Of a stretch of DNA of 47,348 nucleotides, positions 10,246 through 19,997 are shown piece after piece. The translations under genes were made by a program, and so were the position numbers. The notes under the pieces are model-generated. The model was not told the origin of the DNA, made no database searches, and saw only the letters and a program-made list of their open reading frames with translations. Each line of letters opens with the position of its first letter. Within the stretch, counting starts at the first letter, position 1. The stretch is taken from the NCBI GenBank assembly GCA_945887855.1, contig CAMCZP010000018.1, positions 1 to 47,348 on the forward strand, written 5' to 3'. This DNA comes from Leptospira interrogans serovar Manilae. Its GTDB lineage: Bacteria; Spirochaetota; Leptospiria; Leptospirales; Leptospiraceae.

Positions 10246-13200
10246 AGTGTGACCTCAGGTGGTGTTTTAGGTGTTTCCATCTCATCTTCCAATCCTAACA
10301 AAGCATAAAACTTAAATTTTAACTTAGCAAATATGGATAATTTCTTAGCAGTTGGGGTCGCCATTGCTTCTTGTTTTTTAGTTTGCAATCCATCGGCTCT
10401 CTGGCTCATAACTTTTTTTACGTTTCTTAGAATTTCAGGATGTTTCTCTAAAAATGGATCGACATCATCCTTGGTAATCTCATAGACAAGTGTATAGGAA
10501 TCGGCTACAATATTGGCTGTTCTCACAGCTCCGGTCAAGAGTCCCATTTCTCCGAAGAAATTACCTGCACCCAACCTGGCTACTTCTATAAATCCACCTT
10601 TTTCCATGGGTATTTGCACTGTTACAACTCCTTCTGAGATGACATACATTGTAAATTTTTGTTCTCCAGCCTTGACCACCAACTCACCGGGCTGAAATTC
10701 TAAGGGCTTTATCATTTGGCTGAGATCTTTTTTTTCGTCTGGTGTAAAAGTTTCAAAAATATCAATTTCACTCACCAATGCCAATGGTGTCCTAGCATCT
10801 TCCGTATCAGGTTTGAGTCCTTTAAAGACATGAATATCCTGTTTTTGGAAGGCAGGAGAAATTCCCGCACGGTGCAAATGAATCCACATATTAGACCATA
10901 CAGATTTTCGAACGGCATTCTTTTTTGTATAATCCTTAAAACAATACCCAAATAGATAATCCGCACCCCAATCATTGTATTCATTGAATCTTGCATAGGG
11001 AGCTGGTTTGGAGAGAACTCCGTCACTACTCATAAGTGCATCTAATAGCACTTTCACTACACGCCTGGGTGGAACACTGGGATCAATATGGATGGTAAAC
11101 CACATTTCCACAATACCATCCGGAAGGCTATAGTTATGAATGGAGGCTTCACTTGCCACACTATTTGGCACACTCAATACAATTCCTGCTCTGGTAGATA
11201 GCCTTGTAGTACGCCAAGTTACATCTACAACTCTACCCTCTTCCAAACTCCCTATTTTTACCCAATCACCCACTCTGAAGGGTCTTTCAATGTTGATAGC
11301 AATTCCTGAAAAAACATTGGAAATATTTACTTGGATAGCAAGACCTATGATCATAGCAACCACTCCGGATGTTGCAAGTAAACTTGTAATTTTTTGATCA
11401 TAAACAAATGCAATAATGCTAAAAATAGTTAGTAAATAAATAAGAAAATTTAAAAAACGTCTTACAACTGTTGGGATTTTATGATCCGTTTTTAGTTCAA
11501 GGGGAATCCAAATGAATTTTTCAATTGCTTGTGTGAGTGAAATAGCGGGAATTATCCACCATAGCAGATCATAAATTGACAAAGTAATTTTTACCATTGT
11601 AATATTATTTGATTCAATAAAACTATCAATAAATTGAACTTCAGATGAACAGAGTGTCACATAAGCTAAGAATGTTTGGATGATCCATAAATACGTGGTA
11701 AAATTTTTATATGCTTTTAAACTTGATAGTATTCCAATTAAGATCAATCCTATAAAGGATACAACCATTAAGAAAAGTGATAAAGTAGAGGGTAAAAATC
11801 TTCTGAGTGAAACTTCATCTTTTTTAATTCTAACTCCCATGTTATATCTTGAAAAATCTATTGAAGAGCTATTTCTATTTAGATATCTAGGAGATCCCAG
11901 AGTAGTTTTTGCTAAGATATCCTGAAAATACCATTCACTTTCAATTCTATAACCCGTAGAGGGACTCAGTATTTTTGATTTTAAAATATCTGATTTTAAA
12001 TTGGAATATTTAGACATTCCAATTGTATCAATCACATAAATTAAGTTATCTCTTGTAAAAGATTTATGAAAAAAGCTCACCCCGAGGGCACTCTGCTCTA
12101 AAACATACTTAACAGGGAGTGAATTTGACTTAAATGAACCCTTTACGTGGTACAAACTATAATTCATTTGGTCTTCTTTAGAAAATTCTCTATCTATTGG
12201 CTGCTCTAAAATAATTGGAGATATTGCATTTATAAACTCAATGTCCTGAGGAGCAATTTCACCTGAATATCTAAACCATAAGTAAAAATCTAAATTATAC
12301 GTAAGACTAGTAATACTTAATTCACTGATCTCATTTATTTCAATCCCAGTATACACAACATTCGTTTTATAAAGATATTTATTATCGTAAAACATCAGTC
12401 TCTCTGATTTTAAAGCACTCTCTAAATCAAATATTTCTGATACATCTTTGATGACCTGGAGTTGTGTGAGTGCTGAAATAATATTTTTATTTTTATAGAT
12501 TCCTATGGAAACAGGTTTGGGAGAATCACCCTCTTCAAAGTAATTAATTCCAGTGGCACCTTCAATGGATTTAGATGTAGAATCCAATGATTTTAGATAA
12601 TTTTTAAGTTTAATTCTTTCATCCGGTAGATTTTTTAAGCTTCCGGTTAGATCGCCATCCTTGACACCTTCTAACAATAGCATAATACTATCATAAGCAT
12701 AGACTGCTCTCCAATCAGGATCACTTGTATATGTTTTTATATATACTTCTTTGAAGTATTGGGCTTTTTGATTTGCATTGTCGAATATGAGGGGGGTTGT
12801 TACATAAAGTCCATTGGAATAGTATCCCGGGTTATCTCTTTCTTTTTTAGACTCTGATAGTAACTTTAAAAATCCAGAAGAAGCAAAGGAATCGGGAGCA
12901 ATGATTTGATTTGTAATACCTTCATCTTTTAATAATTTTAAAAACTGAGCTCCATTAGCACCACTCATAGCCAAGAGTATCATATTTTTATCATTTTGAG
13001 ATTTTAGGTCTTTAATAATCTCTTTCATCTGGTTAAGTTTTACAGTATCATTGTTTTTGAATGATTTTTGGTAAGATATATTCAACTGAACATCCGAGGA
13101 AATGCTGGTGATAATTTCTGTTAAGTATTTACCATAGACATCGTCTTCTGTGATTATTTTTAATTGATCTTTTTTTAGAATTTTTTTAATGTAGTAACCC

Positions 13201-13682
13201 AAAAATCTACCCTGGGAGTTATCATTGAAAATGGTTCGGTAGTACCATTCATTGTTTTTTGTAAGCTCAACATTTGTAGACGCTGGTGTTATGGCGGGAA
13301 TTGAATTTGCTTTGTAAATCGGAGCACCTGCATTGGAACATGCACTGCTATTGTGACCTATGACAGCAATTGCCCTGCCCTTCTTTACAATTTCTTCTGC
13401 CCTTTGTTTTGCAAGCTCCGGATTATTTTCATCATCATACACATCAAGTTCTATCTTCCGACCATTGATTCCCCCCATTTTATTAATGGGATCTATGTAC
13501 AACCGTATTCCATTGGTATAGGCTTTTCCATTTGCTTCGGAATCCCCACTCATTGGACCCACAACAGCAATGTAGATGGTTCCCTGTGTATAAATGGAAT
13601 ATATTTTTACAAGGGTATACGTGAGTATACAAAGAGTGAAAAAGAGAATGAGAAGTGGTTTTATATTCTTGGATGATAGCAT
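10242..13682 (-). CDS. Chimeric channel: binding-protein fold + Cys-loop-like domain + MscS pore + cNMP domain
   Basis: A 1146-residue membrane protein. Segments in order: membrane anchor 9-31; type-I periplasmic binding protein fold of the LivK kind, about 35-405 (opening YIAVVGPMSG, with GGINGRKIEL at 70-79); about 436-622, which resembles a Cys-loop receptor ligand-binding domain (YTGIEINEIS, then DFYLWF at 465-470, then a strand pair around 525-551); helices at about 630-652, 660-680, 696-720 and 740-762; the MscS pore helix and beta domain, about 765-945, with IIGLAIQVNISNVFSGIAI and RPFRVGDWVKI; and a cyclic-nucleotide-binding domain, about 975-1090, with phosphate cassette FFGEMGLLTGAVRTA. 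The binding-protein, MscS and cNMP calls are firm; the Cys-loop call is by pattern only. It is first in an operon with an acidic amino acid symporter. The start has only a weak ribosome site. Confidence 0.85.
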   Translation of the reverse strand: MLSSKNIKPLLILFFTLCILTYTLVKIYSIYTQGTIYIAVVGPMSGDSEANGKAYTNGIRLYIDPINKMGGINGRKIELDVYDDENNPELAKQRAEEIVKKGRAIAVIGHNSSACSNAGAPIYKANSIPAITPASTNVELTKNNEWYYRTIFNDNSQGRFLGYYIKKILKKDQLKIITEDDVYGKYLTEIITSISSDVQLNISYQKSFKNNDTVKLNQMKEIIKDLKSQNDKNMILLAMSGANGAQFLKLLKDEGITNQIIAPDSFASSGFLKLLSESKKERDNPGYYSNGLYVTTPLIFDNANQKAQYFKEVYIKTYTSDPDWRAVYAYDSIMLLLEGVKDGDLTGSLKNLPDERIKLKNYLKSLDSTSKSIEGATGINYFEEGDSPKPVSIGIYKNKNIISALTQLQVIKDVSEIFDLESALKSERLMFYDNKYLYKTNVVYTGIEINEISELSITSLTYNLDFYLWFRYSGEIAPQDIEFINAISPIILEQPIDREFSKEDQMNYSLYHVKGSFKSNSLPVKYVLEQSALGVSFFHKSFTRDNLIYVIDTIGMSKYSNLKSDILKSKILSPSTGYRIESEWYFQDILAKTTLGSPRYLNRNSSSIDFSRYNMGVRIKKDEVSLRRFLPSTLSLFLMVVSFIGLILIGILSSLKAYKNFTTYLWIIQTFLAYVTLCSSEVQFIDSFIESNNITMVKITLSIYDLLWWIIPAISLTQAIEKFIWIPLELKTDHKIPTVVRRFLNFLIYLLTIFSIIAFVYDQKITSLLATSGVVAMIIGLAIQVNISNVFSGIAINIERPFRVGDWVKIGSLEEGRVVDVTWRTTRLSTRAGIVLSVPNSVASEASIHNYSLPDGIVEMWFTIHIDPSVPPRRVVKVLLDALMSSDGVLSKPAPYARFNEYNDWGADYLFGYCFKDYTKKNAVRKSVWSNMWIHLHRAGISPAFQKQDIHVFKGLKPDTEDARTPLALVSEIDIFETFTPDEKKDLSQMIKPLEFQPGELVVKAGEQKFTMYVISEGVVTVQIPMEKGGFIEVARLGAGNFFGEMGLLTGAVRTANIVADSYTLVYEITKDDVDPFLEKHPEILRNVKKVMSQRADGLQTKKQEAMATPTAKKLSIFAKLKFKFYALLGLEDEMETPKTPPEVTL

Positions 13683-14214
13683 TTGCGTTTTTTCTTTATT
13701 TTTATTATCTTATAGATTCCTTTTCTTATTTTGATTTTCTTTATTCAAGATAAAAAAAAGTACAACGCAAATTGATTTTTGAGGCTCGAAAAGGAAAAAA
13801 TATTAGAATTTAACAAATTAAACACCAATCAGCATAGAAAAAATAGTACAAACTCAAAAATAGAAAAAAAATGATAACTTTTTGGTTTTAGAATTATTTT
13901 TATACCCCGATCCGTTCCTAACTGCGATATTAACTTAGTAACGTTGAATGCTTCATAAATATTCCGATTTAAAAAAGTAAAGGTCTTTTTGAGCTATTGA
14001 GGAATGTACCATAAAATATTATAATGATTCTAAAAAGCTATTCATTTTGCTCTATGTGCATTTTGTCTTGAAAATACTTTGAAATAACAAAACCAATTCT
14101 CACTTTTCTAGATATCAACAGATTTATATAATCTATCAAGTGAAGCCATTTTTAGTCATAAAAAAATTGACTAATTTTTAAGCATATGAAATTGTTATAA
14201 AATAAATAATTGAT
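13683..14214. other. Divergent promoter region, no gene seen
   Basis: A 532-bp A+T-rich gap between the chimeric-channel operon (leftward) and the PAS sensor (rightward). No frame longer than a few tens of codons with a ribosome site, and no tRNA-like or strong hairpin structure, was found by eye. Promoters for both directions must lie here. A TTGACT at 14167-14172 and a TATAAA at 14196-14201 are spaced 23 bases apart, too far for a standard sigma-70 pair. The stretch around 13905-13960 is richer in G+C than its surroundings, without visible coding or pairing. Confidence 0.5.
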
Positions 14215-15705
14215 ATGAAAACAGCCCAGAGCAGCATACATATAGAACGCAGACTGAATATAATAGATTCTGCCAAAAGTTTTCTCTCCTATCTTTACGA
14301 AATTCTGACAGAAGTTGGAATCTATCCAGGTATCCAATCTTCTGATGCCAAAAAAACAATTTTACTCAATAAATTTACACTTGTTCTCTGTACGATTAGT
14401 TTTACTCTCTCTGTATTTTTTTATTATCTAGGTTGGAAACTTCCCTCCATTGCCCTTTCCATTCAGTTTTTTCTAAATCTACAAATTTTTTACCTACACT
14501 CTAGAAGAAATTTTTCATTAGCAAAGTATGTATATTTTGCTGTGATTAATTTTTTTGTGCTAATTACTACATCTATCTTTGGTTTGGAATCAGGGATGAT
14601 TTTTCTTTTTTTACCTGTCCTAATCCAAGACTTTATTTTCTTTAAAGATTCTGAAGTGCAAGAAAAACTAAAGTGTGGTACGTTTTCAGTAATATCCCTT
14701 CTCTTCTTAGAATTGACCAATTATTCATTTCTTTCTGCCATTCCTCCCAATACCATTTTACAAAAATACCTCTCCATTTACAGCCTCATCAGTGTTGGAA
14801 TAATAACAGTTTATCTGGTTGGGATTGCACTAAAACTTAATGAAAACCCTGAATTTCTCCTCAGTGAAAATAAAAAGCTACAATTGTATCTAGAAAAAGA
14901 AGTCTATACCAGACAAAATGCTTATGAATCCTTAGCATTTTCCATAAAAATGCAACGTGAGGTCTTAAATGGAATCCATGGGGGAGTTATCATTGTAGAT
15001 AAAAATGGTTTTATCCATAATTCCAACCAAATCTTTGAAGATATGTTTGGATTATATGGAGAAAATGCAATGGATGGAGGAAATTTCTTTGAAGACGTCA
15101 ATATAATTTATAGAAATTGCCCGGGATGTATTCCAGAAATCTTAGAAAATATCAACCAAGTTTTAAATGGGAACATTGGCTATAGTGAATTGGAGTTAGA
15201 AAAGAGCCATAGCCATAAGCTTGAATTCATTTCTATGAAAATTTCTGAAATCAAAAACGCTTCCTTTCATGGAGTGTGTTTGATGCACAATGATATCACA
15301 GAACTCAAAAAAGCTAAAATGAGACTTGAGTATATTAAATCCATCAATGTAAATTTAAAAACTGTTCTTCCTGATATTATGTTGAACATGAACAAAGAAT
15401 TATTCATCACCGATTTTCATTCCGATAAAACATCCAGCCTTTACTTTCCCAAAGAAAGAATGGTGGGGAAAAATTTACTTGATTTGAACCTAACCGAATC
15501 TGTAAGTAAGGATCTAAAAAAGACAATTTCCCAAGTATTTTCCACTGGAAATAGCTATACCATTCACTACAATTTTGAACTAGACTCCGTCTCCTATTCC
15601 TACGAAGCCCGGTTCTTAAAATCTGATGATGAGGAAATTATGGTAGTCCTAAAAAAATTAGAAGACTCTGAAGTAAATTATTACATTAAAAATATAGAAA
15701 TCTAA
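14215..15705 (+). CDS. Membrane-integral PAS-domain protein without output domain
   Basis: A 496-residue protein. Residues 50-210 hold about five to six hydrophobic segments. A helical linker (about 212-250) follows, then a PAS domain at about 250-365 ([15 protein letters not shown], ending [11 protein letters not shown]) and a second, weaker PAS at about 380-485 ([17 protein letters not shown], later SYEARFL). In related spirochaetal proteins such a module is normally followed by a histidine kinase, GGDEF, adenylate cyclase or SpoIIE phosphatase domain. Here the protein ends 11 residues after PAS2, so no enzymatic output is visible. The NCPGC in the first PAS could bind a metal or respond to redox; this is speculation. 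It is followed by ileS after 31 bp, probably co-transcribed. Confidence 0.75.
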   Translation: MKTAQSSIHIERRLNIIDSAKSFLSYLYEILTEVGIYPGIQSSDAKKTILLNKFTLVLCTISFTLSVFFYYLGWKLPSIALSIQFFLNLQIFYLHSRRNFSLAKYVYFAVINFFVLITTSIFGLESGMIFLFLPVLIQDFIFFKDSEVQEKLKCGTFSVISLLFLELTNYSFLSAIPPNTILQKYLSIYSLISVGIITVYLVGIALKLNENPEFLLSENKKLQLYLEKEVYTRQNAYESLAFSIKMQREVLNGIHGGVIIVDKNGFIHNSNQIFEDMFGLYGENAMDGGNFFEDVNIIYRNCPGCIPEILENINQVLNGNIGYSELELEKSHSHKLEFISMKISEIKNASFHGVCLMHNDITELKKAKMRLEYIKSINVNLKTVLPDIMLNMNKELFITDFHSDKTSSLYFPKERMVGKNLLDLNLTESVSKDLKKTISQVFSTGNSYTIHYNFELDSVSYSYEARFLKSDDEEIMVVLKKLEDSEVNYYIKNIEI

Positions 15706-15736
15706 TACCCTATCTGAAAAGTGGTACCAGCTAGGT

Positions 15737-18472
15737 ATGAAAAACGATCAAAAAGAAAATCCCTATTCAAAAACAGTAAATCTCCCTACGACAGACTTTC
15801 CCATGAAGGCTGATCTTGCGCAAAGAGAAACCCACCAGATAAAAAAATGGCAGGATTCAAAAATTCTCTCCGCTATGAATTCCAAAAAAACAGATAAATC
15901 CTTTGTTTTGCACGATGGTCCCCCCTATGCCAATGGAAATTTCCATGTTGGTCATTCTTTAAATAAAATTCTCAAAGATATTATCATAAAATCAAAAAAC
16001 CTAGCCGGCTACAAAACTGAAATGATCCCCGGTTGGGACTGCCATGGGCTTCCAATTGAAGTCCAAGTTTTAAAAAATTTAGATAAGAAAGCTTCCACTA
16101 TCTCACCTGCAGACCTCAGACAAAAATGTAGGGACTATGCTTCTGAGTTTGTAGAAAAACAGGGCGAGGATCTGAGTCGATTTCTATGCTTTTGGGACAA
16201 AGAAAACAAGTACCTAACCATGAGCAAAGAATTTGAATCTAAAATCATTCAAGTATTTGGAGATTTATTTGAAAAAGGATATATTTACAAAGGTAAAAAA
16301 CCTGTTTATTGGTGCACTGCCCTAGCTACAGCCCACGCAGAAGCGGAGATTGAATATGCCCCCCATGTATCTCCCTCCATCTATGTAAAATTTCCAATCC
16401 AAGGGGAAGACAATTCTTATTGCTTAATCTGGACTACCACTCCCTGGACTCTCCCGGCAAATTTAGGGATTTGTTTCAATGAATCCATCCAATATGGATA
16501 CTTTCTCTCTCCATCTGGAGAACATTTGGTTTTGGCAGAAGAATTAGCTGCAAAAGTAACTGAAGCCACTGGGATTTTCCTTACCAAAGAAAAATCTGTA
16601 TCCAGCTCAGAACTCTCCCTCAAAAAATTCTCACACCCCTTTTTAGATAGAATTTCGGTTAGTTTGTTTGGAAACCATGTTACATTGGAAGCGGGAACAG
16701 GATGTGTTCACACTGCTCCCGGCCATGGTTTAGATGACTACAAAGTGGGATTAAAGGCAGGTTTAGATCCATATTCCCCCGTAGACGAAAAGGGAAAGTA
16801 TACCCATGAATTCCCCGATATGAAAGGAATCCAGATATTTGAAGCCAATCCTAAGATTATTGAAATACTAAAAGAAAAAAATAAGCTCTTTCATTTTTCT
16901 GAATTTTCCCACTCCTACCCCCACAGTTGGAGAAGCAAGAAACCATTGATCTTTAGAGCAACACCCCAATGGTTTTTCTCTATTGATGGGCAGAATTTAC
17001 GGGAAAATTCATTGAAGGAAATAGATAAGGTTTCTTGGATTCCTGAATGGGGAATCACTAGAATTCGATCCATGGTAGAATCCAGACCCGATTGGTGCCT
17101 GTCCAGACAGAGAAATTGGGGAGTTCCAATCCCTGCCTTCAAATGTAAATCTTGTGGTACAACACATATGACTCCCAAGACCATACAATTTTTTATTTCC
17201 TTAGTAGAAAAAGAGGGAATTGAAATCTGGTACAAAAAGGAAGTTTCTGATCTGCTCCCCCAAAATACAAAATGTGAAAATTGCAATTCTACTGATTTTG
17301 AGAAAGAAAATGATATCCTCGATGTTTGGTTTGATTCGGGAGTATCTAATTTTGCTGTATTTGGGGATAGCAAAGATAAGCCCCCGGCTGATCTGTATCT
17401 TGAGGGCACAGACCAACACAGGGGATGGTTTCAGTCCAGCCTCTGGCCTTCTATGGCTTTGCGTGGATTTCCCCCTTACAAAGCAGTTCTCACACATGGG
17501 TATGTTTTAGATGAAAAGGGTCATGCGATGTCCAAATCCCTAGGAAATGTAATCAATCCCACCACAGATATCATCAATACAAATGGTGCAGATATTTTAA
17601 GGCTTTGGGTTTCATCACAGGACTTTAGAGATGATGTAAAAATTGGAAAAGAATCCATAAAAGTTGTAAGTGACCAATACAGAAAAATTCGTAATACATT
17701 TAGATACCTTTTGGGGAATTTACATGGGCATACAAAAGAAAAAAATCTAAACTATTCTGATTTAGAATTAATTGATAAATACTATCTCCATTTATTTTCA
17801 AAACTTAATAGTGAAGTACAAACTGCATATTCAAATTATCAATTTCATCAAATTTACCAAAAAGTTTTAAGATTTTGCACAGTTGAGTTATCTCAGGATT
17901 ATTTTGAGATGATAAGAGATAGGTTGTATTGCGATGACAAAAATTCTAAAACCAGAATGTCTTCCTGTACCACACTATCTATAATACTTGAAAATTTAAC
18001 TATACTCTTAGCTCCCATTCTGAGCTTTACTTCCGAAGAAGTCTGGAAATCGTATGGCAAAAATGATTCTATATTTTTACAGCCTTTTCTAGATTTAAAG
18101 GAATATTTTAATCCGAAAGTTGAAGAAGAATTTTTACCCCTCTTTCCAATAAAAACCTTAGTTCAAAAATGTATGGAAGATGCACGTCAAAAAGGTGAGA
18201 TTGGAAAATCACTCGAAGCTAGAATTCATATTGCATCCAAACAACCCATTCCATTTTCAACTGATGAATTAGAACTCTTCTTAGTTGTATCACAAGTAGA
18301 GAAAAATAAGGCAGAATCTGGTGTAGTATCCATTGTTACCGAAGGGGATATCACAATTGAAGTATGCTTGCCCGAAACTAAAGAATGTCCAAGGTGCTGG
18401 AAACATAGCCGAAGTCCAAAAGAAAATAATCTTTGCACTAGATGCTCTGAAATACTGGAAAAATCCTTATGA
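15737..18472 (+). CDS. ileS: Isoleucyl-tRNA synthetase
   Basis: Cytoplasmic class I synthetase of 911 residues that attaches isoleucine to its tRNA. The HIGH box is HVGH at 70-73 within [16 protein letters not shown]. The KMSKS box is AMSKS at 597-601, a common variant. The editing domain lies between ([13 protein letters not shown] near 233). The C-terminal zinc finger CPRC...CTRC (Cys884, 887, 900, 903) marks the usual bacterial type. Length and spacing match the Escherichia coli enzyme. The last bases overlap the STAS gene start (ATGA). No T-box leader is seen. Confidence 0.97.
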   Translation: MKNDQKENPYSKTVNLPTTDFPMKADLAQRETHQIKKWQDSKILSAMNSKKTDKSFVLHDGPPYANGNFHVGHSLNKILKDIIIKSKNLAGYKTEMIPGWDCHGLPIEVQVLKNLDKKASTISPADLRQKCRDYASEFVEKQGEDLSRFLCFWDKENKYLTMSKEFESKIIQVFGDLFEKGYIYKGKKPVYWCTALATAHAEAEIEYAPHVSPSIYVKFPIQGEDNSYCLIWTTTPWTLPANLGICFNESIQYGYFLSPSGEHLVLAEELAAKVTEATGIFLTKEKSVSSSELSLKKFSHPFLDRISVSLFGNHVTLEAGTGCVHTAPGHGLDDYKVGLKAGLDPYSPVDEKGKYTHEFPDMKGIQIFEANPKIIEILKEKNKLFHFSEFSHSYPHSWRSKKPLIFRATPQWFFSIDGQNLRENSLKEIDKVSWIPEWGITRIRSMVESRPDWCLSRQRNWGVPIPAFKCKSCGTTHMTPKTIQFFISLVEKEGIEIWYKKEVSDLLPQNTKCENCNSTDFEKENDILDVWFDSGVSNFAVFGDSKDKPPADLYLEGTDQHRGWFQSSLWPSMALRGFPPYKAVLTHGYVLDEKGHAMSKSLGNVINPTTDIINTNGADILRLWVSSQDFRDDVKIGKESIKVVSDQYRKIRNTFRYLLGNLHGHTKEKNLNYSDLELIDKYYLHLFSKLNSEVQTAYSNYQFHQIYQKVLRFCTVELSQDYFEMIRDRLYCDDKNSKTRMSSCTTLSIILENLTILLAPILSFTSEEVWKSYGKNDSIFLQPFLDLKEYFNPKVEEEFLPLFPIKTLVQKCMEDARQKGEIGKSLEARIHIASKQPIPFSTDELELFLVVSQVEKNKAESGVVSIVTEGDITIEVCLPETKECPRCWKHSRSPKENNLCTRCSEILEKSL

Positions 18473-18831
18473 AAATTACATTTAAAAAAACTAGAGATTA
18501 TATTGTAATCCAAATGAGTGGATCTTTAGATACTAAGCTATCTAGAGAAATTGAAGAAGACTTTGAACAAATTCTTTCCAACTATCCAGAATGCAATATT
18601 TTATTGAATATGAAAGAGTTGAAATACCTATCTTCCTCAGGTCTGAAAACCATCATATCTCTCAGAAGTGTTCTCAATGATGCCAATAAACAACTTAAGA
18701 TTTGTACGATTGGAAAAGCAGCTCGAGAAGTTTTTGAAATGACTAAGGTACTACAATTTTTTAAAATATATCCAGATGAAGAATCTGCTATCCTCTCCAT
18801 CAACGAAATTGATCCTTCTGACTTCGACTAA
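18469..18831 (+). CDS. STAS-domain anti-sigma factor antagonist-like protein
   Basis: A 120-residue single STAS domain (about 2-112) of the SpoIIAA/RsbV type, which in partner-switching systems binds an anti-sigma kinase unless phosphorylated. The phosphorylation loop reads [10 protein letters not shown], with Ser57 at the usual site directly before Gly58; the Asp commonly found two residues earlier is replaced by Ser. It overlaps ileS by four bases and ends tail-to-tail with the next gene, sharing CTAA. No anti-sigma kinase is in the window, so the partner is unknown; the PAS sensor two genes upstream has no phosphatase domain. Confidence 0.85.
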   Translation: MKITFKKTRDYIVIQMSGSLDTKLSREIEEDFEQILSNYPECNILLNMKELKYLSSSGLKTIISLRSVLNDANKQLKICTIGKAAREVFEMTKVLQFFKIYPDEESAILSINEIDPSDFD

Positions 18832-19598
18832 ATACTTCTTTCAAAATCAATAAGGTTTCCGGAAGGAGTAATAATTCGGAATCTATCTCCCTTTTTCCCC
18901 ATACATTCTCTTTTAGTAGATAAGAAAACAAATGAGTACGCATGTCGATTGGAAACCTGTACTTCGATTTCTGTTGGATAGGGTCTATAGTAATAGGGGT
19001 AACCTGGACCCAAACCAATAACAATTGGATAGCTCTGGTATACATTTGATCTCACCGTTGTAGAGGAAAGCAATGAGTAGTATTTATAAGCAGGAGTGAG
19101 CTTAGACCCATTGCATTCAAAACCAAACTCTAAAAATTCGGGAAGTACCCTGGTATCGGGAAAAATTTGGAATAAAAAAATATCTTTATCTTTTGTGGAG
19201 AGTTCAGAAACTTCTCTCCATTCCTGGATTCTTTTTTTATCTTCTGAAAGAGAGAGTGCATTCTTTACATCTGTTTTTATTTTTGGAAGAGAAGTATCAT
19301 CGATCCTGGTCAAAGTTACAATAAAATTTATTCCATAAAAGTATTCTTCTTTGACTTTATTTGTAGTACCGATATATTTAAGCTCTGTAGTATTACAACT
19401 ACTAGAAAAGAGTAAAGTACATATTAATGACGCAACTGCAATAACTATCTTTTTTCGCCGGCAGGCGGAAAAAAGCCTAGGATTGTTACGAATAAAATTG
19501 CAAAAACTGACTTTTTGCAGGAAAGCTATTAATAAGAATGATTTTATTTTTGATTTAATATTCAATTTTATCTTTTTAAATTTTTTATTGAAGTGCAA
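18828..19598 (-). CDS. Probable lipoprotein with disturbed N-terminal region
   Basis: The open frame has 256 codons. Residues 48-68 (RRKKIVIAVASL...LLFSSSC) form a good lipoprotein signal, with Cys68 as the likely lipidated residue, followed by about 190 residues I do not recognise. A Tyr/Pro-rich patch (LGPGYPYYYRPYPTE) lies near 200. No usable start codon lies just before this signal. The frame extends upstream through two hairpins (19449-19475 and 19499-19519) to a TTG at 19598 that overlaps the rnhA stop. Either translation starts far upstream and makes a 47-residue N-region, or an inserted repeat has displaced the original start. The given start is therefore uncertain. Confidence 0.6.
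   Translation of the reverse strand: MHFNKKFKKIKLNIKSKIKSFLLIAFLQKVSFCNFIRNNPRLFSACRRKKIVIAVASLICTLLFSSSCNTTELKYIGTTNKVKEEYFYGINFIVTLTRIDDTSLPKIKTDVKNALSLSEDKKRIQEWREVSELSTKDKDIFLFQIFPDTRVLPEFLEFGFECNGSKLTPAYKYYSLLSSTTVRSNVYQSYPIVIGLGPGYPYYYRPYPTEIEVQVSNRHAYSFVFLSTKRECMGKKGDRFRIITPSGNLIDFERSI
19449..19475. repeat. G+C-rich hairpin inside the lipoprotein N-terminal region
   Basis: CTTTTTTCGCC pairs with GGCGGAAAAAAG around a GGCA loop: 11 pairs with one bulged G. The arms are A/T runs outside and G+C inside, so it looks like a bidirectional intrinsic terminator or a short mobile palindrome. It is much richer in G+C than its surroundings and is translated in the frame as part of SACRRKK. Confidence 0.6.
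19499..19519. repeat. Second inverted repeat upstream of the lipoprotein signal
   Basis: TGCAAAAA (19499-19506) and TTTTTGCA (19512-19519) form a perfect 8-bp stem with loop CTGAC, 23 bp upstream (minus strand) of the G+C-rich hairpin. Both lie within what should be the 5' end of the lipoprotein gene. Confidence 0.45.
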
Positions 19599-19601
19599 TA
19601 T
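19581..19601. repeat. 21-base repeat, copy 1 (over the rnhA stop codon)
   Basis: The sequence from TTTTTTATTGAAG through GCAATAT is identical to 25775-25795. It contains the dyad TATTG-AAGTG-CAATA. In this copy it encodes the last codons (IALQ) and stop of rnhA on the minus strand. Confidence 0.6.
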
Positions 19602-19971
19602 TTGCTAATTCATCGGCACGCTTATTGAATTCTCTTTTTACATGTTTGATTTTAATAGATTCAAACTGTTTTCTTAATTGAAACACTTTTTCCTTTAATG
19701 GAATCAGGGATGGATGCTTTGTTTTGTACTCTTCCAAAAATTGCTTTACTACCAATTCAGAATCCATAAAAATAGTGAGGTTCATTTCTCCTTGTGCAAT
19801 ACAATATTCCAAGGCTTTTAAAAGAGAAGTCCATTCGGCTACATTATTGGTGGTGGAGCCTATTTTTTCAGAAATAGTTGCTATCTCTTTTTTTTCACGA
19901 AGAATACTCACTCCTATGGATGCAGGTCCCGGGTTTCCTTTTGAAGCACCATCACAATACATTTCTATCAT
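19585..19971 (-). CDS. rnhA: Ribonuclease HI family protein
   Basis: A 128-residue RNase H fold, counted from the ATG at 19971, that cleaves RNA in RNA/DNA hybrids. The catalytic acids are visible: Asp7 in YCDGASKGNPGP, Glu46 in NNVAEW, Asp70 in MDSELVV and Asp120 in RADELAN. The length is typical of the short single-domain bacterial enzyme without a hybrid-binding domain. A TTG two codons earlier (19977) is better spaced from AGGAT (six bases) than the ATG (12 bases), so the start could be either. It follows the heat-shock genes and overlaps the lipoprotein frame by about 14 bases. Confidence 0.88.
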   Translation of the reverse strand: MIEMYCDGASKGNPGPASIGVSILREKKEIATISEKIGSTTNNVAEWTSLLKALEYCIAQGEMNLTIFMDSELVVKQFLEEYKTKHPSLIPLKEKVFQLRKQFESIKIKHVKREFNKRADELANIALQ

Positions 19972-19997
19972 TGCCAAAGTTTATCCTAATCTTTTAG

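Noticed and set aside
14167..14201. TTGACT and TATAAA as a promoter for the PAS gene
   Set aside because: The 23-base spacing is too long for a sigma-70 promoter.
14152..14337. Small minus-strand frame overlapping the PAS gene start
   Set aside because: It is antisense to the PAS protein N-terminus and Cys/Phe/Tyr-rich in a way expected from A+T-rich antisense DNA.
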